A DNA stretch of 64,000 nucleotides from Sipunculus nudus (taxonomy: Eukaryota; Annelida; Sipuncula; Golfingiida; Sipunculidae): NCBI GenBank assembly GCA_026874595.1, contig CM049306.1, forward strand, positions 79,138,142-79,202,141. The letters run 5' to 3'. The notes under the pieces were generated by a model, which was not told the origin of the DNA, did no database searches, and saw only the letters and a list, made by a program, of their open reading frames with translations. Shown here piece after piece: positions 1-11,288 of this stretch. Made by a program: the position numbers and the translations under genes. The first letter of the stretch is position 1; every line of letters begins with the position of its first letter.

Positions 1-2354
1 CGCTTACACTTGCAGAATGCCACCGTGCATTAAAAGAATTCAAACCGGGCAAAAGCCCTGGTCTCGATGGTTTCACATCTGAATTCTATTTATGTTTCTG
101 GGATAGTATATCGGATTTATTCTTACAGTGTATACATTATTCATTCAGAGTTAAGTCGCTTTCAGTGGAACAAAAAAGGGGCCTAATATCGTTAATTCCA
201 AAAAAAGATAAAAACAAAAATTTAATAAAAAACTGGCGGCCAATTTCACTTCTCCCAATTGATTATAAAATAATAGCTAAAGCTTTGTCAAACAGGCTGA
301 AACCTTATCTATCTCACCTAATCCACCCAAATCAAACAGGTTTCGTGCCAGGCCGGTATATTGGTGAAAATATAAGAATAATACAAGATATTATAAACTT
401 ATCCTCTATACATAAAATTCCAAATATACTAATTCTGGTCGACCTAGAAAAGGCTTTTGACACCTTAGAATGGGATTTCTTATGGCAAACATTAAATGAA
501 TATAATATACCCAGTTATTATTTGGAATGGGTGAAGGTTCTTTATACGGACATTAGTAGTTGTGTAATGAACAATGGTTTTATGTCAGATCGATTTCTAA
601 TAAAACGGGGAGTTCGACAAGGGTGTCCATTATCGCACATTTTTTTTGTTTTGGCACTTGAATTATTGTCGATTAATATCCGAAATGACAAGTCAATTAG
701 AGGGGTTACTTTCGGTAATTTAGAAATTAAACTTTCACAGTTGGCAGACGATACCACTTGTTTTGTTGCTGATCTGGTGTCAGGAAAACGGCTTCTCGAA
801 ACTATTAATCATTTTGAAAAAAAAATCAGGCTTAAAAGCAAATCTAGATAAAACGAAAGCCCTGTGGTATGGCTGCAGAGCAGGTAAAGAGGACGGTGAT
901 CTACCAGTTAGATGGACTGTTGGTAAATTTCGTGCACTGGGGATAACATTTTGTAGAAGCGAACGTGAAACTGCGGAATATAATATAAAGGAGAGAATAG
1001 AGAAAATGAAATTATTGTTGAATTCATGGTCTCGTAGATCACTAACACTTAAAGGCAAGATTCTAATCACTAAAACTATCGCTAATGTATTGTATGTCAA
1101 TGTTTAATATACCAGATTTATATATAAAAGAGGTACAGCGCATTATCAATTCATTTATATGGAATAGCCGACCACCAAAGATAAAACATAATGTGTTGAT
1201 AAGGACAGTTCATAAAGGGGATTTAAAGCTTCCAGACATAGAAATACAAAACAAAGCAATAAAGGTTAGCTGGATTAGCAAAACTTTGGAAAGACCTAAT
1301 TCGGTGGTAGGAAATTTAGTAAATGTATACCTGGGGAAGGCTTTTATGTCCTTCAAAGATATTCTTCAGAGTCGTTGTCTATTAAATATTCCTCGAGACT
1401 TGCCACCCTTTTATGAGAATGTTATTAACACGCTTAAGAAAATTCGATCTTACGCATTACCGAACAGCTGCAAAGATATGGAAAAAGAGATAATCTGGTA
1501 TAATACATTTATAACAACAGATAATGGTACAAAAGGCATATTTTATAAACATTGGTACAAAGCAGGGATTCTGCGTGTCAGAGACTTGATCATGAATGGA
1601 GCCATCTTATCCATGGAAGAGTTAAAACAGAAGTTTAAGATAAATATAAATTTTATTGAATATTATGGTATAGTTAATGCAATACCAAAACATTGGAGAA
1701 GTCAGTTATTAACCCAAAGACCTATAACACTAGATGGTCAAGACAGCAGAGAAATTAAAAACAAATCAAATAAATGTAAACATATTTATAATATTGATAA
1801 AAACGAAATACGAAGAACCAACAGCTTTTGCTTACTGGACACAAAACTACAATATCAGTCTTGAACAATTTAATATATTTATAAGCGAACCACTGAGATA
1901 TGTGAGTAGTATTAAAACACAAGATTTTCACTTTAGATTTATGCATAAAATAATTCCGTACAAGGAGAGACTTCAACATATGAAACTTGTAGAAAATAGT
2001 ATATGTGACTACTGCAAAACGAATGTTGACACCATTGAACACAGATTCTTCTTATGTCCGAAATTGAACTCATTTTGGAATAAATGTGAGCGATTATGGG
2101 AAAAATATGATAAAACAAAACTTTCATTATCACTCGACACAATCCTGTTTGGGTCTAACGATAAAACGAAATCGACTCATGCTGATAATCTGAATTTTTT
2201 TATATTACAAGCTAAAATGTTTATACACAGACAAAAATGTTCTGAAAAAGAAATTTTGTTCAGTATTTTCCTTTGTCAAATACGTTCTGAATTAAACTGT
2301 ATTAAGGTAGCTCTTTACAATACAGCAGATGAAAAAATATTTAATGAGCGATGA
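1..2354 (+). pseudogene. Broken L1/Tx1-like LINE ORF2 (reverse transcriptase), 5' end outside window
   Basis: This is the remnant of a non-LTR retrotransposon polymerase. Reading from base 3, the protein shows the L1-type lead-in FKPGKSPGLDGFTSEFY, then NWRPISLLPIDYKIIAKALSNR, VDLEKAFDTLEWDFLW, RGVRQGCPLS and the active-site box LADD (the Tyr of YADD is Leu). The reading frame shifts near 790-820 (at an A-run), again near 1085-1107, and again near 1735-1860, so the ORF track breaks into overlapping pieces at 3-851, 763-1107, 1085-1864 and 1734-2354. The last piece holds a zf-RVT-like knuckle, CDYC...H...C, near 2010-2055. The endonuclease part would lie left of the window. With three frameshifts it cannot make an intact enzyme. 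L1/Tx1-like is my reading of the motifs; the exact clade is not determined. Confidence 0.9.
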
Positions 2355-2919
2355 AAACCCCTCTATAATGCAATTAATACAAAAAGTGAAGATCAATTTG
2401 ATACCGATCAGATACTTCTAGACAATACCTACTCCAGTAATTGATGTAACAACAAAATTGAAATGATCTGTGGAAAGATATTTTCGAACTTATGATACTA
2501 AAGAATAAGCAGGAAATACATGTTTATTGATGTGTATACATGTATGTATATATTTGTTTTGTATATGTATGTAGAGGTATGTGTACGCTTTCAATGCATG
2601 TTACTATAGCGCATGTTGACAGCCTTTTTAATTGATTAATATTGTTTTATTTATCAAGTTTTGTCTTACCTTGGTACAAATTAGAATTTTGTGTCACAAA
2701 TGAACAAGTTACTTATATATTTACTTAAAACATATCACAGTATATACTTTACAAATTATCACAGTATATACTTATCTACATCCTTATTCTTGTTCTGTCT
2801 ATGTAATCAATTAAGCGTCACCTTTTCCAATAAATCTCGACGTCGATGATGAAATATAATACATGTGACAATTTAAACCAGTCTGAGACGTCAAAAAAAA
2901 AAAAAAAAAAAAAAAAAAA
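2355..2919 (+). repeat. Probable LINE 3' UTR ending in a 27-A tract
   Basis: An AT-rich stretch follows the last LINE stop codon and ends in an uninterrupted run of 27 A at 2893-2919, as expected for the tail of an L1-type insertion on the + strand. The link between the ORF and this tail is inferred from order and spacing. No target-site duplication can be checked because the left end of the element is outside the window. Confidence 0.5.
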
Positions 2920-3661
2920 GTTCATTTATTTGCAAATAGAAAAACGGTAAGTTTAACCAACCTTAGATTTGGCACTGGAATTAAATCCCGATAGATGTTC
3001 ATGGCAACTTTTTACAAAATCACGTGTATTAAAACGCGCTAACATTTGCATTCTGGAAAACTTAAGAGGTTCGAGTGCCTTTTCATTTGTTAGTCATGAG
3101 TGGCGAATCGGTTCTTTTGGGCTATGCCATGACAGGAGTTCAAGTAGCTCATTGAAACTCCAGCATTGGTTTAAATTGGAGTGGTCTAAAATCAGTTATT
3201 GTTAATTATTTTAACAAACACAGTTTTCAAACAATCTATTTACAAAGGTGGAAGTACTGGCAAGAAATCTGCAGATAAAACTGATTTTTCTGCAGCCACA
3301 CATCTTTAAACGCTGACAAAATAACATTAAATCTGCCTCGTTGCAGGTCTGTGCAGTATTTCCTTAATAAAAAAATGGTCTTCAAAGGAATTTCTATAAT
3401 AACCCATTTCACACACAATATGATTTTAAACGATGAAGGCAATGCGAATAATCGTTTATTTTGTCCAAACTGCATCTAACTTTAAACAGCAACATATAAA
3501 TTTAATATGTGCAATAATGCAAGGTACAATATGCTGACATAAATATTACGCATACACTATAATCTTGTTGCTTTCTAAATACTAATCTATTTCGGTTTGT
3601 TCAAATGGCATCAATTATAATAATATTCCATAATAGGGGTAATAGAACAAAAGCCTGACCG

Positions 3662-3727
<66 letters not shown>

Positions 3728-4340
3728 TACTCAACTTGTCTGTCACCTGATGAAGGAGCCTGTTCGTGCAACCTTTTTGTCAACTTGTCATCAAAGCATA
3801 ACGCCGTCGGTTTTCTCTTCTTGACTGCATATCTCTGAAAACTGACAGCAAGACGATCGTGTTTGAGTAGTGTTCTTCTTGACAGTAAAATTGAATTGTT
3901 GAATAAGCTGAATAACAGCGAGCTTTAGCAGATGACACTTTTGCTCTTTGGAATGAACTGTTCATTTGTGTGGCCAGACCGCATGCTTTGGCCTCGTACC
4001 TAAACCTGTTTAAGCACAAACGATGTATGAATGATACCACACCAGTGTGTATGCGAGTAAACTGCTTAGTTGTTTGGCCTGACATCCTAGCCCAAGCCGA
4101 TGAAGTTTGCCTGCTTGAGTACAGACGAGATATGGTGGACAAGTGCTCTCGGGTAAACTGCTCCGACGCTTCCTGGGGGTATAAAGGGAATCACACATAG
4201 CGGGACTAGTTTTCACACCTTTGCCCGGCGACAACATCGGCCCAGCACCAATAAGTTAAGGTCACCACTGGGCTTAAACACCTGACTAAAGGCCCTTTTG
4301 AGTCGAAAAACAATAATTTGCATGCTTCACTCAAAATCAG
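2920..4340. other. Intergenic DNA without a supported gene
   Basis: I see no gene here. It contains one long (AT)n tract at 3664-3724. The longest open frames (minus strand 3780-4142, plus strand 2969-3205) have no recognisable domain and no splice context. Confidence 0.6.
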
Positions 4341-4590
4341 GGGTTTGACTGCCGGACCAAGTGGCTCATCAGGCCAGAGCTTATTCCGGTTCCTGTGACG
4401 TGAAGCGAGATAGGAGTTAAACTCCTCCTGGATGAAACGCTAGTTCATCGCACGTTACCTGCCCAGTATTTACTTTGTCCATTTTTAACCAATTAGTGGA
4501 CAGAGGCACACTTGTGGTTGGGACCTTGCCAAGGGTCTTGGCACGTTAGGGGGTCTGGCAAGGTAGGGGGTCTGACCGGGATTCAAAAGT
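4341..4590 (+). repeat. SINE-like dispersed repeat, copy 1
   Basis: This stretch aligns by eye with 7431-7610: both carry cgca.gttacct.cccagta, then a GTGGACAGAGGCAC block, a GGTTGGGACC block and AAGGGTCTTGGCACG, followed by a degenerate tRNA B-box-like GGGAT.CAAAA. Copy 1 extends further 5' (gtggctcatcaggccagagc, ttattccggttcctgtgacg). The general pattern is that of tRNA-related SINEs widespread in marine invertebrates. The assignment is from pattern memory and has not been searched. Confidence 0.6.
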
Positions 4591-6277
4591 TATATTTTAA
4601 TATTATACACCAGAGCGCAAATTAATTGAACTTCAGTATCATAGGGTAATACAGAATCCCCATTAAAAAACCTAGAAAAATATTAATTATCTATATTAAT
4701 TTTCTGGGAATATTATTATTGAATGTTCAAATAATCCAATTTATATACTCATTACTGCTAAAATGAAAGCCCCGAGAATATTCGCCCACGGGCTCTTGTG
4801 TTGCACTTGAAAACTCCAAAGAGTTTATTTTTTCCTTAATACAAGGAATGAAGGACCTACTTTACAGTTTACACTACAGTATAAAATTTTTCTGACCTCC
4901 GATTAAATGCAGTACAGTAAGAGAAGTATGCTGCATTGAGGGCCCAATAACGCATTATTAACGTACATCTTCCAACCGTTATTCCAGTATATCCGTCCTT
5001 CAATATTTCAGCATATCTCCCCTGGTTACCAATAAATACGTCAGCACTCAGCATCAGGTAATATTTACAAATCTAGAATCTAATATAATACTAATAATTT
5101 ATAATTTAACATTTAATTAATCATAGAATAATTAGGGGAAAAATTAATTAAAATTATAATTTAATTAAATAATTATCAATAAAGTTTCATAATTAATGCC
5201 TTTATTAGGTAATGATATATGCCACGGTAGGAGCAATTTGCAGGGAGAAATTGTCCCCGTTTTTTATCAATCGTAGGAACATTTGTAACTGACAATTACA
5301 AGGGGAAGATGCACATTTCACGCAATAACAGTCCTGCCCTCTAGTGGCAGATGTAGGCACGAAATCGACTCCCCCCCCCCCCCCCCCCCCCCCAGCTTTT
5401 TTGGAAAAGTTAAATAACAGGAAAACGCTTTATAACTTGAACTTTTTTCTTACAAGTGAAAAACATACATACTAACTGATCTAAACCGAAAGCTTAAACA
5501 TAGATTGTATATAGACATATGGCAGAAGTAGTTATGGAAGTTTGCCCATTGGCTGTAAGCCTTGGCATTCTAATATATGCTACAAGTGTAACACTGATCC
5601 TTAAAATTGATCAAATCCCGATATCCTACTGCTTGATCATTGCTTTTTCACCTCACCTGAGATAATTCGGTCGCCATATTCAAATTAAATTAAGAAATAA
5701 ACACTTTCACTTGCGTCACTGTGCTCTGCGCAAAACAATTTTGCTGTCTGTCACAGTGGGCCACCAGTTCACGCTGAAGCAACGTTGAGGTGCTCGCTTT
5801 TCTGTTTGAGGACCGTACCCATTCTATTAAATAACATAGTCACTTAATTGAACTCTTGTTTTACAGAAACAAATGTCAATTTTCCTGACTAACCGAAGGA
5901 AACATAAATCCTACAATATCGAGGCAGCTTTCCTAGGTGCAAAGAGGGAGACAGACAGTCATTTTCTGCCCCGCAAAATTTTGAGGGGGCAAACTTGTTT
6001 GCTCTCCCATAGAAATTGACAACCCGGAATATTTTTCTCGGATATTTATATATATATATATGCCATATATTAAGTATATGTATAGTTGATGCATAAATTG
6101 CATTTAATATAACTTTTAATGTTTAATAAATGCCTTCCTATCGATAGCACGTCGAATCAGCTCGTCCAATTTTGTTGCAGAAAAACTCCAGTGTCATCTT
6201 TTGCGATATCTGTCATTTGTGCATGCAAGTGATACGATCGCGAACCCGGCCTGACCGCCCGCCCGCGACATGTATAT
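4591..6277. other. Intergenic DNA, AT-rich, no gene seen
   Basis: There is a poly-C tract near 5371-5392 and AT-rich low-complexity sequence at 5060-5200. No open frame has domain evidence. Confidence 0.5.
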
Positions 6278-6350
6278 ACATTATGTACGAGCAATCAAAT
6301 AAAGTTTTCTCTACTGTATTCTTGTTATTAATTAGTTTCATTCACAATGT

Positions 6351-6428
<78 letters not shown>

Positions 6429-7324
6429 ATACAGTGAAACCTCGTTGTTGTCGAACTCGGTTAAGTCCAATTCCCGCATGTGACGAAGTCGATCGTGGGG
6501 TCCCTGCAAAAATCAGTTAAAACCTTACTAATTTAAATCCGCTTGTGTCGAAGTCGGAAGTGTCGAAAAACCGGATGTGTCGAGGTGTTTTGTTGGTCCC
6601 CAGCTAATATTTCTATCGCTTAACTCGAAGTCATAATTGGATAACAGTTGTGCAGGGCCCGTCAATCATGATTGGGCTGTGATGACCAGTCATAATTAAT
6701 TGATACCGACCAGGCTATCACTCATCAAGCGCGATGGCTCTGTCGACACAAGGTCCAACAATCATACCTACGGCCGCGATGACCAGTTACACAATTAATA
6801 CCGGCAAGGATCTTACTCATCATTTTACTCGATGGCTGACATACCTAGTCTGTTGTTTACTTGTTTGGCCAATGAGTCACTCATGAACATGCCTTTCTTC
6901 TCTCGCCGACATAGCATTAATGAGAAGTTATTGATAAACCAAACATTATCCAATCCTTACCTTTGATGTGTCTGGGATAAATTTGAACTGAAAATGATCT
7001 GAGCAGATCATTTATTGATTTGGGTGCTTTTATACACGCACATGTATGTGCTCTTATTTCACTTTCTTGATTAACCTTTTTCTTATTTTGGTGGTACTTA
7101 TGTGTTTTTAATTATTAATAAAAAATGTACATAAAATCTGTGTTATTCTTTCACGAAAGTATTCATGAGAACTATATGACATAGGCCCTATACATGTGCA
7201 GTATTTATCGATGATAATCGAGGCAGAAGAAGGTTGAATAAAATGATCATCTGTTGTCTCGAACTCCGGTTGTGTCGAAATAAATTCACCAGTCCCTTCG
7301 ATTTCGACACAACGAGGTTTTCAC

Positions 7325-7385
<61 letters not shown>

Positions 7386-7397
7386 TGTGTATGTTAA
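6278..7397 (+). repeat. (TA)n-centred dispersed repeat, copy 1, split by an inserted DNA transposon
   Basis: The left arm (gagcaatcaaa...attagtttcattcacaat) matches the arm at 8787-8853. It runs into (TA)n at 6353-6431. After the inserted element (6432-7326) the (TA)n resumes at 7328-7384 and is followed by ctgtgtatgttaa, matching ctgtgcatgttaa at 8905-8917. The two halves therefore form one copy of a repeat whose core is a TA microsatellite. Confidence 0.65.
6432..7326. mobile_element. Tigger/pogo-like non-autonomous DNA transposon
   Basis: The left terminus CAGTGAAACCTCGTTGTTGT is mirrored at the right end, whose reverse complement reads CAGTGAAAACCTCGTTGTGT. Such CAGTG...ACCTCG ends are typical of pogo/Tigger-like elements, which insert at TA. 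Here TA precedes the left end and CA follows the right end (a mutated TA is inferred). The internal 895 bp repeat tgtcgaa-type motifs near both ends and contain no transposase frame, so this is a non-autonomous derivative. Confidence 0.75.
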
Positions 7398-7430
7398 AAA
7401 GCTATCCATATAAGTATGGATGATTAAGTC

Positions 7431-7610
7431 AATCGCATGTTACCTTCCCAATATTAACTAGTACTAATTTCAAAAGCTGGGTGGACAGAGGCACGCCTTG
7501 CGGTTGGGACCGTGCCCAAGGGTCTTGGCACGGTGGAGGTCTAAACGGGATGCAAAATCACGAATTGTAGATCGTGAGCTCGGCACGTTACCATTGCACG
7601 ACCGCCCCAA
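7431..7610 (+). repeat. SINE-like dispersed repeat, copy 2
   Basis: This is the second copy of the family at 4341-4590. It preserves more of the 3' part: a GGGATGCAAAATC block, then ATCGTGAGCTCGGCACGTTA and CCATTGCACGACCGCC, which resembles the tRNA-like tail of widespread invertebrate SINEs. Confidence 0.6.
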
Positions 7611-8786
7611 CAATATACTGAAGTGGGATTTTATTTCGTGGTTCTCGTGGGAAGGAAATTCCAACTTTAACTTTAAGAAAAAATAACACGTTCTGAGAAT
7701 ATATGGAAGGCAGTTGGTGTTCGTCTTCGTTTATAGTAATTGATGCTGGCTGGTCAAGTTTCAAGAAAGGTATATTATATTGTTTATTATTTTTTAGGCA
7801 TGCGATTGTTACATAAATTAATGTGCTGAAAACTTTCCCTTTTTACTTCCAGTAATATCGGAAAAACATGGCCGATTGAACCAACGATTAATGTTTACAA
7901 TAAACATCACACTGAACTTAAAACTGAAAACATTTTCCAAAATTTCCCTTTTCCAACATCTCGTGTGAAATATTTTTTAGCAATGCCACATTTCTATAGA
8001 CCATGGGGTAGTTTTGACTCGAAGGTACACATGTTCAAATTTCACAAACTCAGCGATGCGCATTTTCATGGTTTTAACAACAAGGGCCATGTAAACTCAT
8101 TTGCATGGCCCCGTAACGCAAACATAAGAAACACTTATACCTAATAATGCCGACCATTCAGATGCGTGCATAATATGAGTCATTAAAAAGAAACGTGGTA
8201 TTGACAATAGTTTATATAAATTTGAACGGTAAGTAAGCGTCACAGAAACTTAGAATACAACATATGCACCACAAATTTTCAGATGAATGAAATCCCGTCT
8301 GGTCGGCCCATTGTGTGTTAATCGGCAAATAGTTTGCACGAACGCTGTATGCCGAGTGAACCTCTTGCCTCACATCCAATACCACGATAGACAGTCGCTA
8401 CATGTGACTACTGCCATGTATTTGAGTAAAAAGTTAAACCTTGTCCATTTTCATATTTCCATCGTTGTCCCATTTTATACTTCTCCGATCAAGTGAGGGT
8501 TCAAGCAAAGGCGCTTGAATCCCTTTTGGTACAAATATTGGCCTAAACAGTTTTCAATCAAATATACAAAGAATCCTTTCCCTTTTCTAAGCGCTAAACC
8601 AGTAAATAATGCTTGTCAGTAACTTGTTTATATAAATATACACGAGGCCGGCATCTTTATTTGCAACTGCATTATATCCATTACTTGGTACTTTCATGGA
8701 AAGGCTCGCACAAAGGTTTTTTGTCATCTTATGATTGACCGTAAACAAGAAATATATAGACTGGTACCCAGCACAATTGAAAGAGC
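7611..8786. other. Intergenic DNA, no gene seen
   Basis: Short open frames only (for example 8287-8496), none with recognisable domains. Confidence 0.5.
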
Positions 8787-8851
8787 CTAATTATACGAGC
8801 AGTCAAATCAGGTTTTCTTCTGTTTTGTTGTTACTAATTAGTTTCCTACAC

Positions 8852-8905
<54 letters not shown>

Positions 8906-8917
8906 TGTGCATGTTAA
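8787..8917 (+). repeat. (TA)n-centred dispersed repeat, copy 2 (uninterrupted)
   Basis: The left arm gagcagtcaaatcaggtttt...attagtttcctacacaat is followed by (TA)n at 8855-8904 and ctgtgcatgttaa. It is the intact counterpart of the split copy at 6278-7397. Confidence 0.65.
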
Positions 8918-9314
8918 CATTTAGTTAAGATTCCGCCGATAGAGGCCGCCACTGCGAATACAGCAGATGTGCGGATCTATGGCCCTGGTTATCACTCCAT
9001 CCCCGGCCTCACAGTTTTTTTTTATTTTAAAACACTTTCTCTAAACTTTTCGGCGGTGTTCAGTGCAAATAATCACCATTGTGCGTTCGCAGACTTATCA
9101 GAATCTGTGTACAGATGACTGCCTACAAAAACAACTCATGCGTGGACTAATGACACTTTACACACGTGTTCTTCCTGGTTTTAAAACATGCCGTTATGCT
9201 GGATGTACGATGCTTTGTTTGTGTCTGAGGTGATGTTGTTCACATTTGGATGTCGCTTTTGACGGACACAAATATTATCATCTCCGAGGGTTACATTCTA
9301 AACCTGACATAGAG

Positions 9315-9393
9315 ATGGCGAAAAGTCAAATATTCTTGATCCTCCTGTTGATGGTGCTGTGGATGTGTTATTTGTGTGCAGGTGCGGGTAAAA
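9315..9393 (+). CDS. Exon 1: start codon and signal peptide
   Basis: ATG at 9315 opens [20 protein letters not shown] followed by CAGAGK. This is a classic hydrophobic signal sequence with small residues (CAGAG) for signal peptidase around residues 21-25. The exon ends AAA A|gtaagt, a perfect donor in phase 1, which matches the phase-1 acceptor of exon 2. The start was chosen because it is the only ATG giving a signal peptide upstream of a phase-1 donor. No upstream 5' UTR exon can be ruled out. Confidence 0.85.
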
Positions 9394-11226
9394 GTAAGTG
9401 GCGGTGAATTATATCTATATTATTTTGTCTGCAGATTACTACTGCACACAGCTTCAGGTCTACAAATAATTTGCCAATTTATTTAATCACAACCAGCTAA
9501 TTTTTCATTAATTATATATATAATTTTATGCAAAAGATGGATATATATATCGGGTGATTCGGAAAAAAAAATTTAAAGTATATATTATTTATACATGTCT
9601 GTAAAAATTTCATTGGCTCGCGGGTACAACTTCCTGATTTGTGGCAAGAATAAATTTACTTAGCGAAATTTGCTATATACAATGCTGGGTTCTGTTTGAT
9701 GTCCCCGGCGGATGTTGTCAAGTGACATCTTGGTACAGGACACTGGTACTGCTATGATGGCCTTTTGCTCCGGGGTGACTAGATAAGTCCCTTTCATGCC
9801 AAAAACAAAATAATATTATTTTTTGTGGAGTTTGATATCGTTGTTATAAGGTTGTTAGTCTTTAGATAGAACATAATTATCAAGGAATAAATTAGGTAGC
9901 CTAATATTCCAATTAAGATATCGGGATCACAAATCGAATGGCGAATGTAGTCTTTATTCTAGATGAACTTGTCCATATGATGTCGTAAACTGATCTCCCT
10001 AGATTGACCCTGACTGACTGACTGACTGACTGAAGATGTTATTGCTTTATCCGGCAGCTACAGGTTGCTATAAGCTAGGACTTCAGACCTGCGCGCTCCT
10101 TAAGCGTAATGTTGATGGAGCCGATAGAAGAGACGCCATGCAAACCAAGCAGGAAACCGTGGAAGGCCGACGTCGTTTTATCCGAACCGGTGACCGAGAA
10201 AGCTACAGCATCCACGGCCCCTAAGCCTCAAGGCAGAAAACAAGCCGGCACCGACATCAACGACAGAGACCCGCCATTCCAGAGGGCAGAACTCTTGCGA
10301 ATGTTTGACTGAACGATCATTATTTTCATCATCAGCAAAATGGGCCCTCTGGCCCCTAATTATAGCCTGAGGGTAGATCGAAACTGCACTAGCTAAGTTG
10401 CGAAAACCTACGTCTTACATAATGGTCGACGGCACTTGACTGGTGACATACAATGAGTGAACTACATTGCTCGGTGTCGTGCAATATTAGGCTATCTAAT
10501 TTATTCCCTGATAATTATGTAACATCTAAAGACTAACAACCTTATAATACCTTGCTGTGTACAGAATGATTGTTAGCTCTGCTGATCAAGCGTTGCTTCG
10601 TGGAAAGGGGATGGAGAGGGGCACGCAACGCAAGAGACTTTCGAGGAAAGGATTTAATCTGCGTTCTGTGAATATGGTGATCAAACTTTCTGAAAGAACT
10701 TTTTATTTGATCGGCAAGCCGGGAGTGGCAGACCAAGTACGGCAAGAACCGAGGCGAACAAAGATTACACTGAAGAGAACATTTTTTTTTTCTTGAAGAC
10801 AACCCGTATACGCATGAGTCCCAGAAGGAAATTGCCAGTAATTTGGAGATGAGTGGAAGATCAGTGCACAGATTGACAAAAAACGAAATTAATCTCTTAA
10901 TGTAAAACTATAATTGACAAACTTAATTACAAACTATAACTGATAAGGCCATCAAACTTGTGCCCAATGATCTGTATGACACCGGATGATATTTGACACC
11001 GACAGCCAGGTGTAACATGCAGTACCCGTCTAGCACTGGATACAACAAATTTTACTATGCAAATTTATTCTTGTCATAAATCATGAAGTGTTACCCCTGG
11101 GCCGATGAAAATTTAGACACCTATTCAAATTCTAGACATCTTTATACACACAAAGTACCAACAATTTACATGCAGTATTTTTATCAAATTAATTACACCT
11201 AACGTTCAGGATTTTTTATGAATCAC

Positions 11227-11288
<62 letters not shown>

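Noticed and set aside
3780-4142. Minus-strand 120-codon frame
   Set aside because: No domain, no splice or promoter context, and overlapping frames on the other strand of similar length; probably chance.
4497-4590. Possible tRNA gene
   Set aside because: Only a degenerate B-box-like segment is present and no cloverleaf can be formed; it belongs to the SINE-like repeat.
6172-6483. 103-codon open frame running through (TA)n
   Set aside because: The middle is only Tyr-Ile repeats from the microsatellite; similar frames at 7188-7409, 8735-8917, 11218-11448, 25749-25940 and 40575-40845 are the same artefact.
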